Origin: Branchiostoma floridae
Lineage: Eukaryota; Chordata; Leptocardii; Amphioxiformes; Branchiostomatidae
Reading direction: 5' to 3'
DNA length: 64,000 nucleotides
Assembly (NCBI RefSeq): GCF_000003815.2
Contig: NC_049983.1
Location: 19,165,508 to 19,229,507, forward strand
In this document: positions 52,801 to 61,239 of the stretch, piece after piece
Position numbering within the stretch: position 1 is the stretch's first letter
Layout of the letters: each line of letters starts with the position of its first letter
Program-made: the position numbers and the translations under genes
The notes under the pieces: model-generated
Told to the model about the DNA's origin: nothing
Seen by the model: only the letters and a program-made list of their open reading frames with translations
Database searches by the model: none

Positions 52801-55800
52801 ATATGGTAGACGTATGAAAGCATGAGTGTTTGGTTTGTACTGACCAGGCACACAGCTCTTGCTGAAGAATTTGCCCACAGCCTGTGCAACAGACTGCCTC
52901 TTTGCCACCTGCATCTGGTTGTTCTGGATCAGCCAGCCAACAGGCACGTTCCAGCCAGAGGTCTTGCCAATACCGGTGTGGCAGGACTTACGGCCACGCA
53001 GGTTGTTGATGTTGATTTCCTGGTTGTCCTTACGGACCACAGCAACAGCCCAGTAGCTGGCATCACCTGAAAGTGGCAGAAAGCTTTAGCATAATCACAC
53101 TTTCAGCACCAAGGACATAGAATGGTAATGTTTGGAAAACTTGCAAATTGCTTCAGTTGCCTTGTCATGTTCAAAATTAGTATTCACCAGAAAGCACCTC
53201 TACTTTAAAGCAAATCCATGAAGTATAAAACAATTTCTTTTAGCAAAGCAGACTACTATATCAATCAATCAGTTCTTTAGAGATTCCACCATAAGATGGA
53301 AGAAAGGATGAAGTTACTTCTCACCATTTCCATAGTCCTCCCCCATGACTGGCACCAGGTTGTACTTGGAGCCAGCAGTGTAGATGTCTCCTCCATCCAG
53401 AGTGATCACATCAGCCTATACATAGCACAAATTATCATTCCATTATGATACAATACTTTCTATCATGCCAAACATTCTGGGTAATCTTGCTAAATCCATT
53501 ACAAAATCGCCAAACAGTCCCTGCACATACAAAAATGGCTCAAACAAATCTTTAGTGTGTTGTAGATTGTATGTAGTAAGTAGATACAAGGACATCATAT
53601 AGAAGAATGTCCTTGATATGTATTACCATGTTATGAGAGATCTTGTACATGCAGTCCTCAGTAGACTGGCCCTGCACACACTCCAGCCTGTGGTTCAGTC
53701 TCCTGCTGAAGGCACGGCTCATCTCCTGGCACTTCTGCTGCTCCTGGCTGGAGATGGTGCACCAGCGCAGGGTTTCTATGTTGAAGGCAGATTTTTAATT
53801 GTGAAAAAGTATTGATTCATAAAGGAATAACCCGGTAATCAGTGATAACCATGCACAATGTGATGCATTGTGTGATATATGTCAACATTGAAGGCCCCTA
53901 AGACATACAGTGTAAGCAAAACACATCTGGACACATATCAATCATTGTCTGGAGATTTGACAAGTTAGGGGCATTGACCTTCGACCACATGCATGGGCAG
54001 TTCAAATCATGAACTGGCTTACTCTTAGGCGCGAACAAGCCTTGAGTAATATGTCCCTGATTTCCAAAAACACAGACCAAAAATTGATTTGCTAAAATCA
54101 ATACTCAAAATTTAATGTAGTCTTTAGAAGCTGATTATACTGTGTATGGTAAACCAATATTTCTGACAAGCCTAGGGTAAATTAAGGACATATCACAGTT
54201 TGCAAGTTTGCCCTTTGTACTTTGACTTGCCATGGTCAACACCTGGTCTCAAACAATAACAAGTCCAAAGTTCTGTAATTTCCTGTCTCATTCTCAGGTC
54301 AGGGCTAGATAAGTAATCAAAAGCAAATATGTCTGGCGTTCTGTCTTGTTTGCTACACCATAAATATTGCAGAACCGCAGACATGTTTTTTTTTTTTTTA
54401 TCTAGCTTTGGCCTCAGAATGGAGACTGCTCCAACTTAGTTCAAGCAAAACCATCTTGCTGATGATGATCAAAGCTATTTTCCTTTGCAAATCATGTTAC
54501 AGTAACAAAACCTACACTGCTAGAAATTGGGACCTGCAAAAAATCTGTGATAATTATATTGGATATTACAAACTGGGGAACCTATCGTATTAATGCAAAA
54601 CAATATTATTCTCAAGGTTCTTCTCAAAAGTGTTGATGTGGTTCAAAAACTGAAATGATATCTGACTGGTCTACAACTGAACTCTACAGGCTACTGTCTG
54701 AGATGTAAGAATTTGTTGGAGGAGGATGAAACCTTCTACAAAGTCTTAAAAAGGTTGTTACCAGTCTTGGAGTGGTGGGTGATGGTGGGTGCCTGGTTCC
54801 TGGAGTGGACGGTGATGTGCATGTCCTGGCTGATCTGGGCGTTGACGTGACCCTTGCCCTTCTGTTCCACAGAGATGGCATGGACGCCGAAGCAGTACTG
54901 GCCATGGGAGTTCTCAGGTACACTGCAAGTATACAGCATGATCTGAATAAATCTATTCCTATGTCCCACATACGTAATTGCAACTGTATGTTTACCGACT
55001 GGATATAAATTTTGAGTTAGAATTCCAAAGAGGACTATATAAAGAATTACTGATCACGAAGCATAAGATGCACATCACACAATACTGCAGTAGATGGCAG
55101 CTATGTATCTACTTCAGCTGTTTGTTTCCATTATTCATCTTTTGTAGAAGAAGTGATCCTAACTTTAAGAGATCTCGATGGTGTTTATGGGGAACAAAGA
55201 GTTCAGAAAACTGTCCTAAGTTTGAATTATTTGTGTTGCCAAGATAACAGTTCTAGACTAATCCAAGCCAGCCCATAGTTCCTGCTTACTGGATGGAGAG
55301 CTGGTTGGCCTGCTCCTGAGTCAGCTTGTTCAGGTTCCTGCGGGGCACACGCTGGCCACCCGCCAAGAAGTGCCACCCAGACGGCACACTCAGCTGGCAC
55401 TTGCACTTGTCTGTTGGTAAGGACAAGAGCATTTAATCCAACATTTGTCATAGACTGTGAACGAAAAAATCTAAAGCATCGCAAAATGATTAATGCATTA
55501 TGACGAATTCATTTTTGATAGAGAAAAATGGACGATTTGTACTTTATCTTGCACAGGACCTTAGGAAAGTTTATTAAGTCATACCAATAGTAAAATGTAC
55601 TACATTAAGTAATGATGTCTAGTAACGTGATACATGCTGATGCTAAAGAAAATTTCACTAGATCTCACACATTTTCAATTACATGGACCTGTGTATGTCA
55701 CCACTTATTATGCAGTAAGCCGTGTCCACACAAAGTTTATCAATACCGAAGGTTACATGATTACGTACTAGACTTGCAGGAGACCTCCTGGCCACAGTTG

Positions 55801-58800
55801 CAGAGAGTCACAGTCAGAGTCTCGGAGCCGTCCTGATCTTGTAGCTGGGCCTGGATGTGCAGGGGGATCACCTCACCTTCATTACCCTACAGGAGACAAA
55901 GAGCGGACTTAGAACAATTGTACAAATAGCATATCTACACAATACATGGCAGCACTATAGGTACATACTTTATTATAGGATATTTCACATGACTATAAAG
56001 AAAATGAGACATTGAAATTACATCAGTGTACTTCCTTTATTGGCTGAGCTTATCCAATAAATATGCTAATTGATGGTGAGAGGTCTAGGGATGACAGAAA
56101 TTGATGATGTAAATTTTAGAGTGTGAATTGGATTAATGAAAGACAAAGACCTAACTGCTGATGTAGACAGGTCCAAAGTGCATACTGTCAGTTGAAGTAC
56201 CAGAGTGTTGATCATACAATATTTGTATCTCCTGACCAAATAAAACCAAATGGAAAGCATTGCCTTTCTATTTGTTATGTAACAACTCTGCATATATGAC
56301 TATGGTCTCATAGAATGGAGACATAAAATCACTGTCATTTATCTCAAATTCATGAAAAAATTCAATATTCTCTCTTATTCTTTTTGGACAAGGATAACAT
56401 TAGGTTATACATATTAAGCACAAAGTGAGGCTACATGTGTTTTGTACCCCTCAAAATTATGTGTAAAATCATTTGGGTTAAGCTGGCTCATTACACATGG
56501 CAGGAACATTTTAAAACTGCCATAGCAAAACTGCAGGTTTATGCATATTTTGAGATTATTCTGTTTCCTGACAATGTCAAATTTTATCAAAAGGCACTTA
56601 ATTCTGGATGCAGTACAGGGCTCTAGCCAGCTCGAAATTTTTTTCCATCAGCCAATTCCCATTGTCGCGAAAACACTATTCCAGGAGTCAGAGAGACTGA
56701 ACTGAGACCTTGAAAAACAGGTTTTAATGAGATTATCGTATTGTCAACAATCATGACAATAGCAAAACAAACAGCCATGGACGGCGTCCCCAAGCCGCCT
56801 GAAGCTTCCACCATCAGATTTTTGTCCGTCAAGGTTGACGGATTGGTTTTAAAATTTTCCGTCACACGCAGCAAATTTCCATCAATTGACGGAAAAACGG
56901 ACACTGGCTAGAGCACTGATGCAATATGATGATGATGACAAAGTAAAACTTTATCCTTGCACAGTTGCAGTGGTGAACATCACACCACTAGATGGAAGGT
57001 TAACTCACCTGTACATGCTGCACCTGCAGTCTGGGCTCGTCAGGCTGTGGGCGGAGACTGATGAAGACACTGGCGGGCTCACTGCGCTCCACCTCGTCCT
57101 CAACAGTGTAGACAAAGTTGTCCACCCCACTGAAGTGTTCCCGGTCAGGGCTGCAGAACAAGAACAAGAAGACTGAGTCTCAAGGTTCTAAAACTGCTTT
57201 GAAAAACTTTTTTATCCAAATTCTGTCAGGTTGATCATAATGCATTGGACAGAGGTCCTGTGCAAGAAAGCTTTCATAAAACATGACAACATCTGTAAAA
57301 TTACTGGCTTTCTAGTTGCAACATTTTCCCCCAACAAGTCACAAATTAAAGATATTCTACTTCAAAAAAGGCATACAGGTGTGTGAATTACCATTGGTAT
57401 AACCTTAGCTACTATCAAGCAACACTAGCACAGCAACTGTTCAATTTAACATTTATCATCTGAGGGACATACAGCACTAAAATCTAATGAATCATGGCAT
57501 TGCTTATTTCAAGTACATATTTATGACTGTAAACTATCCACTGCTACACCCAAAATATTGACACTGGCACTCATATATTTTATGACCCATTGTCTTTAAA
57601 CTTGACTTTGTATTGTTTATTGGTCCTCAGCCATAAATCATCATGGACATGACATTAAACAATGGCTCAGACATGAGCACTGATTTTGTCTCAAGTTCTC
57701 AACAAACAAGGTAATGTTTTTATGACCTTTGTTGCAACATAAAAGCTCCTTGGTTGCAATTGTCTTGGCACTCAAAAGTCTCATAACCTTAACACTTGAG
57801 CAGTGTTGTTCAACTTTGTAACTAGTAAGCCCAGGTTTGCAACACACTTGAAAAATACTTCAGACAATGCTTGAAATGTCTCAACAAGACCCAAGTTGCC
57901 ATTGTACGATATGAAACTCTATGTCAAGAGCAATTTGAATTCCAAAGATATAAATTGGGCTGGTCCTGATGCTGTAAGGATCATTATCTTCAGTAGCCAA
58001 TGGGAAGCTTCAGATTCTACATGGCTTGTCCACTTTTGGTGACAATGCACAATGGTCATGGCAGAAATGGTTATGAGACAAAGAGAGAGAAACTTGTATT
58101 CAAGATCATTATAAATCAACGTGATGATTGAGATGTCAAAATGGCTGCCTTTAGAGACTGTCTTACAGCATACTATGTGACTGAACCATCTGACCAATCA
58201 CACTGACTTAACATCATTACTGCAGTTGTATCATTCACAGGTGGACTCTGAGCTGTGAACTTTTTGTGACCACCTGTTAACCAAAACTAATGACCTGTAG
58301 AAGTCATCTGATGATAACCTGATGTCTACAGATGTGCTCTACACATTTCTTGGCACCTTTGATCTGCCCTGGGCACATGTGTACCCTGCACGTGTGTACG
58401 ATCTGGTCTACACAGATATGCCACTGTTGTTCCGTGATAAAGCAATATACAGTAATTAACACTTTGCTGGCTGTAAGGCTGTATAAGCTGTTAAGAAGTT
58501 ACCTAATGTGTAGCTTTTTTATAAAAAGATAGCTGAAACTGTCCTTGTTGTACATTATACACCCCCTAATATTCTATAGTTCTTTTTTCCCCAAAAAATG
58601 ATCTGTGACATCCAACAATCAAATTTATTGGTGTGGCATTTGAGAGATTGTTCCCGTAGTCACAGGCAGCGCACATCTGGGGGACCACCAAGCCTCTCCC
58701 CAGTCTGCACATGACTGACAGTTGATTGTTACAGAAAGTGCTGACAGGACAGGTGGCGTGACCACAGGTAACGGCATGTGGTAACCCAGAAGTGTTGACA

Positions 58801-61178
58801 CACGGCACCTTAGATGTAAGGCTATATGGGATTACAGGTTACACAACAGGTACCCTTTTGCTGGGGTCAAACAGGTTCCCCACATTCTCCTGGGGTGGAC
58901 TTTGACCAAGTTGGCAGAGTGCCATTGTATGTAAATCACTCTAAAACTCAACCTGGCTGGAAAAGGGCTATTCTAAATCCTATACACAGCAAAGATATAC
59001 CAAGTTGTACCTTTAAGTTCCAGCCTTTATACTTGTAGATGTCTAAACTCCACAACAGAACACTGATAATTTCTTCCCTTCCTTTAAATAAATTTAATGG
59101 AACATTAGGTCTATTTTTTCTTGAGTCCTCTTGCAAGAGATGCCTTACTAACTAAAGGCTTTAAGGCATTTTATACTAGCTGCCCAAAAACTTTCTTCAC
59201 ATATATCAGTTCATTAATTCTGAGTCATAACAAGCAAGCAATTCATAGAAACAGCCAATGAAATTGTGGCAACAACATAATAATACCTCACCTGTATTGA
59301 AAGCTTCCAGTCTCCTCATCGAGGATGATGTTGCGCGGGTTCTGGAATCGGAATCGGAGGTTCGAGCTGAGCTCCTCTCCGGCCCGTGGACAGGCGTGGA
59401 GCTGGCCGTAGATCACATGATCCTCTTGGCTTTTTATCTTAATGTCGACCGCTGTCAAGTGTTCAGCATCTGAAAGTATGGTGGAAAGATGAGACCTCTG
59501 TGGTACTTAAAAAAAAATATACAGACCAGAATGAGAATATTTCTGCTCCCAGAAATTTAAGATCAGATAGAATTCTGGTGCCATGCACTGATAGGGCTGA
59601 CTGTCAATCAGCTCTTTCCATCTGAGTTGGTCTTTTACCTAATGGGCAATTACTTTAGAGACAACTGAGTGTTTAGGGCTCTGGACCATTTAACATGGAG
59701 GAACCTAACAGAGAAATGGACCAGCTCCTGGCCTAGGCTGCCTAAGGTATTGGACACTTCAAGAACTAATTTTCTAAATGCTGTATCACTGTTCCAGTAA
59801 CACCTCAGTGCTCCATACCAATATTAATAGGACAAAATCACTAGAAAGATGTGTCCATGCATTATGCTATCCTAGTAACATTCTTTTCTCACAGATAACG
59901 AACACTACAACAGGTAGTCAACTTTTTCTTGTTACCGTATCTCTAATGCAGTCAATGCAATAAGAGTAAAAATGGAAATATATAATATAGGATTCTTGTC
60001 TTGAAAATGTCATCCAAGGCTACCAGTTACATTCTAAGCTAGCCAGGTTGTCTCAACAGGTTGATTGGACCACTAGCAATTTTCCATTCTATTTTTTTCA
60101 TGAGGCCTTTTGCAAGTCTAAAAAAACAGATTCACACTTGTGAGTTTCCTCCTAGATTATACATTATCCAGTTTTTGAAATTAGATATTAAAGCGGAATA
60201 CACCGTTTAATCCTAACGGTTTGAAGTGCCATATGCCACTCGGAAGGCCCACATATCCTATTGTGTAACTCTTTCAGGGGGCAACCCCCACTAAAACCCC
60301 AGTGCGACAAGCCCTTTTCATCCCATAGTTATGGTAATGTGCCTCCCCACAAAAACATTAGTCCTGTTGTGATCCCATTCTTGGCATCAACAAGTACATT
60401 TTTGGGAGGTTGGCATTTGTACATGTAGACTGCCAAATTTGATCCCTTTAAATATACCATCCCAAGGCCAAGAAAGCAAACCTTTAGCAACTTGACTATT
60501 TGAGATTGAATGTGACAGAAGACTGATGTTAAATTGCCTGGCAAATTTTAAATGCTAAGCTGGCAACGGTGGTGCCATATGCCACTATGGGAAATGTACT
60601 GGAAAGTCAATTTGACCTGACAGTGTGAGTGAAAGGAAAACAAATTCATCTAATGGCATCGACTGGTTGGTTTGTGGTCAAAACGTAACATTTTCTGACA
60701 AACATGATTACAAAGAAATTGTGATATGCAACTTTCCTAGGCAAGTACTGAATTGATGTTATCAAAGTTCCAACTGCACTTAATCTTTGAGTACTCACTG
60801 CTGTACAGAGTTTCTCAAAAATTCATTGTCTCCCAAGGAAGCTGCATATATCCAAATTAAATTAATACTTATTTATAAATTCTATGTGAATGAACGAAAT
60901 TGTGATAAACATATTTTCAGCATAAAACTCTTTGCATCTCAAATGGATTTTAAAAAATTGACATTTGGCTGAAAGGCTACTGCGTGCTGATCTATCAATG
61001 CAAGCTGCAAAAGAAAATGAAACTTCGTAAAAAAAAAGTCTATTTTGTTGCAAAACTGTTTTACGGAAGAGCAATGAGAAGGTCAAATGGGGAAGAAGCC
61101 AAACTTACTGCTGTCACACTCCCAGGCGGAGGCACAGGCCACCCAACACAGGAGAGCCAAAATCGCGGGGACCCTCAT
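25807..61178 (-). CDS. Giant secreted protein with six tandem transferrin lobes and adhesin-like, TSP1-like and Cys-rich modules
   Basis: About 63 exons can be chained with GT-AG borders and compatible phases from a signal peptide at 61178 to a TAG at 25807-25809, giving roughly 3,400 residues. Order: signal peptide, N-terminal adhesin-like region (6 exons), transferrin lobes 1-6 (39 exons, 51039-53775 through 36127-38800), then 18 C-terminal exons at 35441-35640, 35159-35254, 34688-35041, 34140-34266, 33505-33676, 32888-33130, 32371-32488, 31635-31778, 31130-31331, 30487-30738, 29913-30088, 29407-29524, 28758-28921, 28206-28346, 27573-27654, 27002-27160, 26331-26545 and 25807-25884. The lobes show clear transferrin motifs. 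I know no described protein with this architecture. Extracellular iron binding, storage or matrix function is inference. Assembly gaps hide part of one exon in lobes 1 and 3. It could be two genes merged, but continuous phase through 36127-35640 and 54763-53775 argues against that. Confidence 0.88.
26331..26545 (-). other. Cys-rich C-terminal module
   Basis: One exon of about 71 residues with eight Cys, including [17 protein letters not shown] and [11 protein letters not shown]. The terminal C-x-C-x2-C arrangement and spacing recall VWC or C-terminal cystine-knot modules of extracellular proteins, but I cannot decide between these without a profile search. Confidence 0.55.
26810..26965. mobile_element. 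MITE in the giant gene, between its TSP1-like and Cys-rich exons
   Basis: CAAATAGCAATTACCCAAGC and TGGTCAGACGTTTCAGAT at the left are mirrored by ATCTGAAACGTCTGACC and CAAGCAACTGGATATG-type sequence at the right, ending GTAATTGCTATTTG. It is a 156-bp inverted-repeat element ending about 37 bp before the exon boundary at 27002. Confidence 0.7.
27002..27160 (-). other. Thrombospondin type-1-like repeat
   Basis: One exon encodes [20 protein letters not shown] followed by [18 protein letters not shown] and TNC. Two Trp in WxxW spacing, the C-x4-C-x-G pattern, the Arg-rich RxRxR strand and the late Cys pair fit a TSP1 repeat, with layered Trp-Arg-Cys elements as in matrix and adhesion proteins. 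It begins and ends in phase 1, the usual shuffling phase for this module. Confidence 0.7.
28206..30088 (-). other. Unassigned beta-rich segment near the C-terminus
   Basis: Exons 29913-30088, 29407-29524, 28758-28921 and 28206-28346. I recognise no family. Alternating hydrophobic strands such as [24 protein letters not shown] and SEIQVTVNC suggest further beta-sandwich repeats, and the last exon ends with SHESHESHG, echoing the SHESQ linker. A Cys lies in HMCVQQQQ and another in NKCVSSEQ. Confidence 0.6.
30487..32488 (-). other. Second cadherin-like/adhesin-type block
   Basis: Exons 32371-32488, 31635-31778, 31130-31331 and 30487-30738. The last reads [20 protein letters not shown], then [20 protein letters not shown] and [12 protein letters not shown]. 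This matches the second half of the bacterial-type cadherin-like repeat: xLxVxIxxxHGxVxxxxxxGL, then hxxALxxIxYTPxxxFxGxDxIxV. Exon 32371-32488 ([23 protein letters not shown]) resembles the opening of such a repeat. Exon 31635-31778 has Cys-containing [10 protein letters not shown] and [10 protein letters not shown]. Confidence 0.55.
32888..33676 (-). other. Trp/Pro-rich segment
   Basis: Exons 33505-33676 and 32888-33130 encode 12 Trp in about 75 residues, for example [37 protein letters not shown] and [13 protein letters not shown]. The junction falls inside a Trp codon and both borders are canonical GT-AG. I recognise no family. A compact aromatic domain or a self-association segment are both possible. 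After the Trp-rich part it returns to ordinary beta-like sequence ([28 protein letters not shown]). Confidence 0.75.
34140..35254 (-). other. His/Ser/Glu-rich linker with SHESQ repeats
   Basis: Exons 35159-35254, 34688-35041 and 34140-34266. The first contains [15 protein letters not shown]. The second contains tandem SHESQ pentapeptides (about six, plus SQESQ, SHESR and SHGSR variants), then [14 protein letters not shown]-type repeats. The third contains [11 protein letters not shown]. Composition suggests a disordered, highly charged, possibly metal- or mineral-binding linker; that function is inference. The frame is fixed by flanking donors and acceptors, so this is not an intronic repeat read through. 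Confidence 0.75.
34392..34560 (+). repeat. ATCC-type simple repeat
   Basis: Degenerate (ATCC)n and CATTCA-type repeats in the intron between exons 34688-35041 and 34140-34266 of the giant gene. They open short frames with no coding meaning. Confidence 0.85.
35441..35640 (-). other. Cadherin-like/adhesin-type segment after lobe 6
   Basis: One exon with sequence [20 protein letters not shown] followed by [20 protein letters not shown] and VVFTSDAK. The pattern 'xxLxxIxDxDxxxGxYxVxxSVxxGxLxLxxxxGLxF' is typical of the first half of cadherin-like/VCBS repeats. It looks like the start of a second adhesin-like block, interrupted by the His-rich exons downstream. Assignment is by eye. Confidence 0.5.
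36127..38800 (-). other. Transferrin lobe 6 (type B)
   Basis: Six exons: 38643-38800, 38044-38134, 37512-37733, 37208-37340, 36773-37037, 36127-36319. It opens [20 protein letters not shown]. All four ligands are present: Asp in [15 protein letters not shown], Tyr in SYWAVAVV, Tyr in GYAGAF and His in VPSHAVMTS. The anion loop is [19 protein letters not shown] has His where other lobes have Arg. The last exon ends SHHTGEHHG and runs in phase into the non-transferrin exon at 35441-35640. Confidence 0.92.
39280..41709 (-). other. Transferrin lobe 5 (type A)
   Basis: Seven exons: 41561-41709, 41325-41415, 40892-41113, 40552-40684, 40235-40396, 39853-39952, 39280-39481. It opens [20 protein letters not shown]. 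Ligands: Asp in [15 protein letters not shown], Tyr in [15 protein letters not shown], Tyr in GYSGAF and His in VPSHAVMTS. The anion loop is [10 protein letters not shown], as in lobe 3. The AVAVARINN segment departs from the AVAVVRKDN of the other lobes. Confidence 0.92.
41811..42014 (-). pseudogene. LINE reverse-transcriptase 3' fragment
   Basis: A minus-strand ORF contains [18 protein letters not shown] and RDRWRAAIR, the typical C-terminal tail of non-LTR retrotransposon ORF2 (R-x-R-RW-D-V-ED-L ... A-DR-W). Only this tail is present, so it is a 5'-truncated dead copy in an intron between lobes 4 and 5. Confidence 0.65.
42087..44704 (-). other. Transferrin lobe 4 (type B)
   Basis: Six exons: 44550-44704, 44162-44252, 43690-43911, 43359-43491, 42699-42963, 42087-42288. 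It opens [20 protein letters not shown]. All four ligands are present: Asp in [15 protein letters not shown], Tyr in [10 protein letters not shown], Tyr in GYAGAF and His in VPSHAVMTS. The anion loop is [10 protein letters not shown]. The coding sequence is very close to lobe 2 and lobe 6. Confidence 0.92.
43069..43091 (+). repeat. TG microsatellite
   Basis: (TG)n run in a lobe 4 intron of the giant gene. Confidence 0.8.
44800..44930. repeat. SINE-body-like repeat
   Basis: Resembles 21449-21600 (GGTGGC(A/G)CCCA, CACTAC-GG-CA-GGGACTA, TTCACTGG-AGT) but lacks a clear tRNA-like head. It is probably a truncated copy of the same family. Confidence 0.45.
45435..45865. mobile_element. TIR element between lobe 3 exons
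   Basis: Inverted arms of about 100 bp: AATCTCCAAGCAGATCCTAC at the left and its near-perfect complement at the right, with GGCAGATCCC-type inner ends. AAATTTACA occurs on both flanks (45426-45434 and 45866-45874), a 9-bp target duplication. No coding capacity is seen. Confidence 0.8.
46651..46750. other. Assembly gap (100 N) removing part of a lobe 3 exon
   Basis: The gap truncates the exon that in other lobes starts GAQSPEYN or GAKSPEYD. Only its last 36 bp (46615-46650), ending in YYGYSGAF, remain. Confidence 0.99.
48333..50741 (-). other. Transferrin lobe 2 (type B)
   Basis: Six exons: 50587-50741, 50184-50274, 49781-50002, 49209-49341, 48825-49089, 48333-48534. It opens [20 protein letters not shown]. 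All four expected iron ligands are visible: Asp in [15 protein letters not shown], Tyr in SYWAVAVV, Tyr in [18 protein letters not shown] and His in [11 protein letters not shown]. The anion loop is [10 protein letters not shown] (Lys for Arg). As in other B lobes, the CLVEG and PSH segments share one exon, which A lobes split in two. The last exon carries [19 protein letters not shown]. Confidence 0.92.
50425..50528. mobile_element. 104-bp MITE in lobe 2 intron
   Basis: TAGCCTGAGTACCATTCTC and GACTGCTGGCT at the left are mirrored by AGCCAGCAGTC and GGATGGTACTCAGGCTA at the right, with few mismatches. Confidence 0.75.
51039..53775 (-). other. Transferrin lobe 1 (type A)
   Basis: Seven exons: 53627-53775, 53325-53415, 52845-53066, 52596-52728, 52310-52471, one ending at 51841 and truncated by the gap at 51893, and 51039-51246. 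It opens [20 protein letters not shown]. Visible ligands are Asp in [12 protein letters not shown], Tyr in [10 protein letters not shown] and Tyr in [18 protein letters not shown]. The His-bearing PSH exon falls in the gap. The anion loop reads [12 protein letters not shown], with Lys where vertebrate transferrins have Arg. The last exon contains [17 protein letters not shown], equivalent to the transferrin DLLFRD/DLIFKD segment. Confidence 0.9.
51893..51992. other. Assembly gap (100 N) removing part of a lobe 1 exon
   Basis: The gap truncates the exon that in other lobes carries [14 protein letters not shown]. Only [16 protein letters not shown] (ending at 51841) remains, so the lobe 1 His ligand cannot be read. 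Confidence 0.99.
54763..59469 (-). other. N-terminal cadherin-like/Ig-like (bacterial adhesin-type) region
   Basis: Exons 59292-59469, 57009-57150, 55769-55886, 55290-55410 and 54763-54922 encode about 240 residues. Two patterns stand out. First, [19 protein letters not shown] followed by [18 protein letters not shown] fits the 'G-F-Y-P...F-G-D-F-YTV-D...A-V-I' signature of VCBS/cadherin-like repeats. Second, [20 protein letters not shown] then TLTVTL, followed by [25 protein letters not shown] and [10 protein letters not shown], parallels the repeat of bacterial RTX giant adhesins (DxDGSETLxVxI, VPxGxxLxxG, LTxxQxxxLxI, FxLxVxAxxxE). Extra Cys residues ([15 protein letters not shown]) suggest extracellular disulfides. 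The assignment is by recalled pattern and was not tested by profile search. Confidence 0.6.
56616..56918. mobile_element. Non-autonomous hAT-like element in the giant gene (intron 3)
   Basis: Inverted ends CAGGGCTCTAGCCAG and CTGGCTAGAGCACTG are bounded by ATGCAGTA (608-615 of the 56 kb block) and ATGCAATA (56919-56926), an 8-bp target duplication with one mismatch. Terminal CAG(G/T)G and 8-bp duplications are typical of hAT. No transposase is visible. Confidence 0.75.
61109..61178 (-). other. Signal-peptide exon of the giant transferrin-repeat protein
   Basis: The first coding exon begins [20 protein letters not shown], a short basic n-region, a hydrophobic core and small residues before a likely cleavage site near ASA-WE. 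It ends in phase 1 with a GTAAGT donor and joins the exon at 59292-59469. A longer in-frame ORF extends upstream, but this ATG is preferred because it gives a standard signal peptide and lies about 50 bp downstream of a TATA box. Confidence 0.85.
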
Positions 61179-61225
61179 CTTGTCAGCTGTCCCAACTGAA
61201 CTGATCTCCCCCGACACAGCACCAG

Positions 61226-61233
61226 TATTTATA
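61226..61233 (-). promoter_or_regulatory. TATA box of the giant transferrin-repeat gene
   Basis: On the minus strand the sequence reads TATAAATA, 48 bp before the start codon at 61178. With the usual 25-30 bp spacing, transcription would start near 61200, leaving a 5' UTR of only about 20-25 nt. This is sequence inference; no transcript evidence is available. Confidence 0.55.
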
Positions 61234-61239
61234 AGGTCC

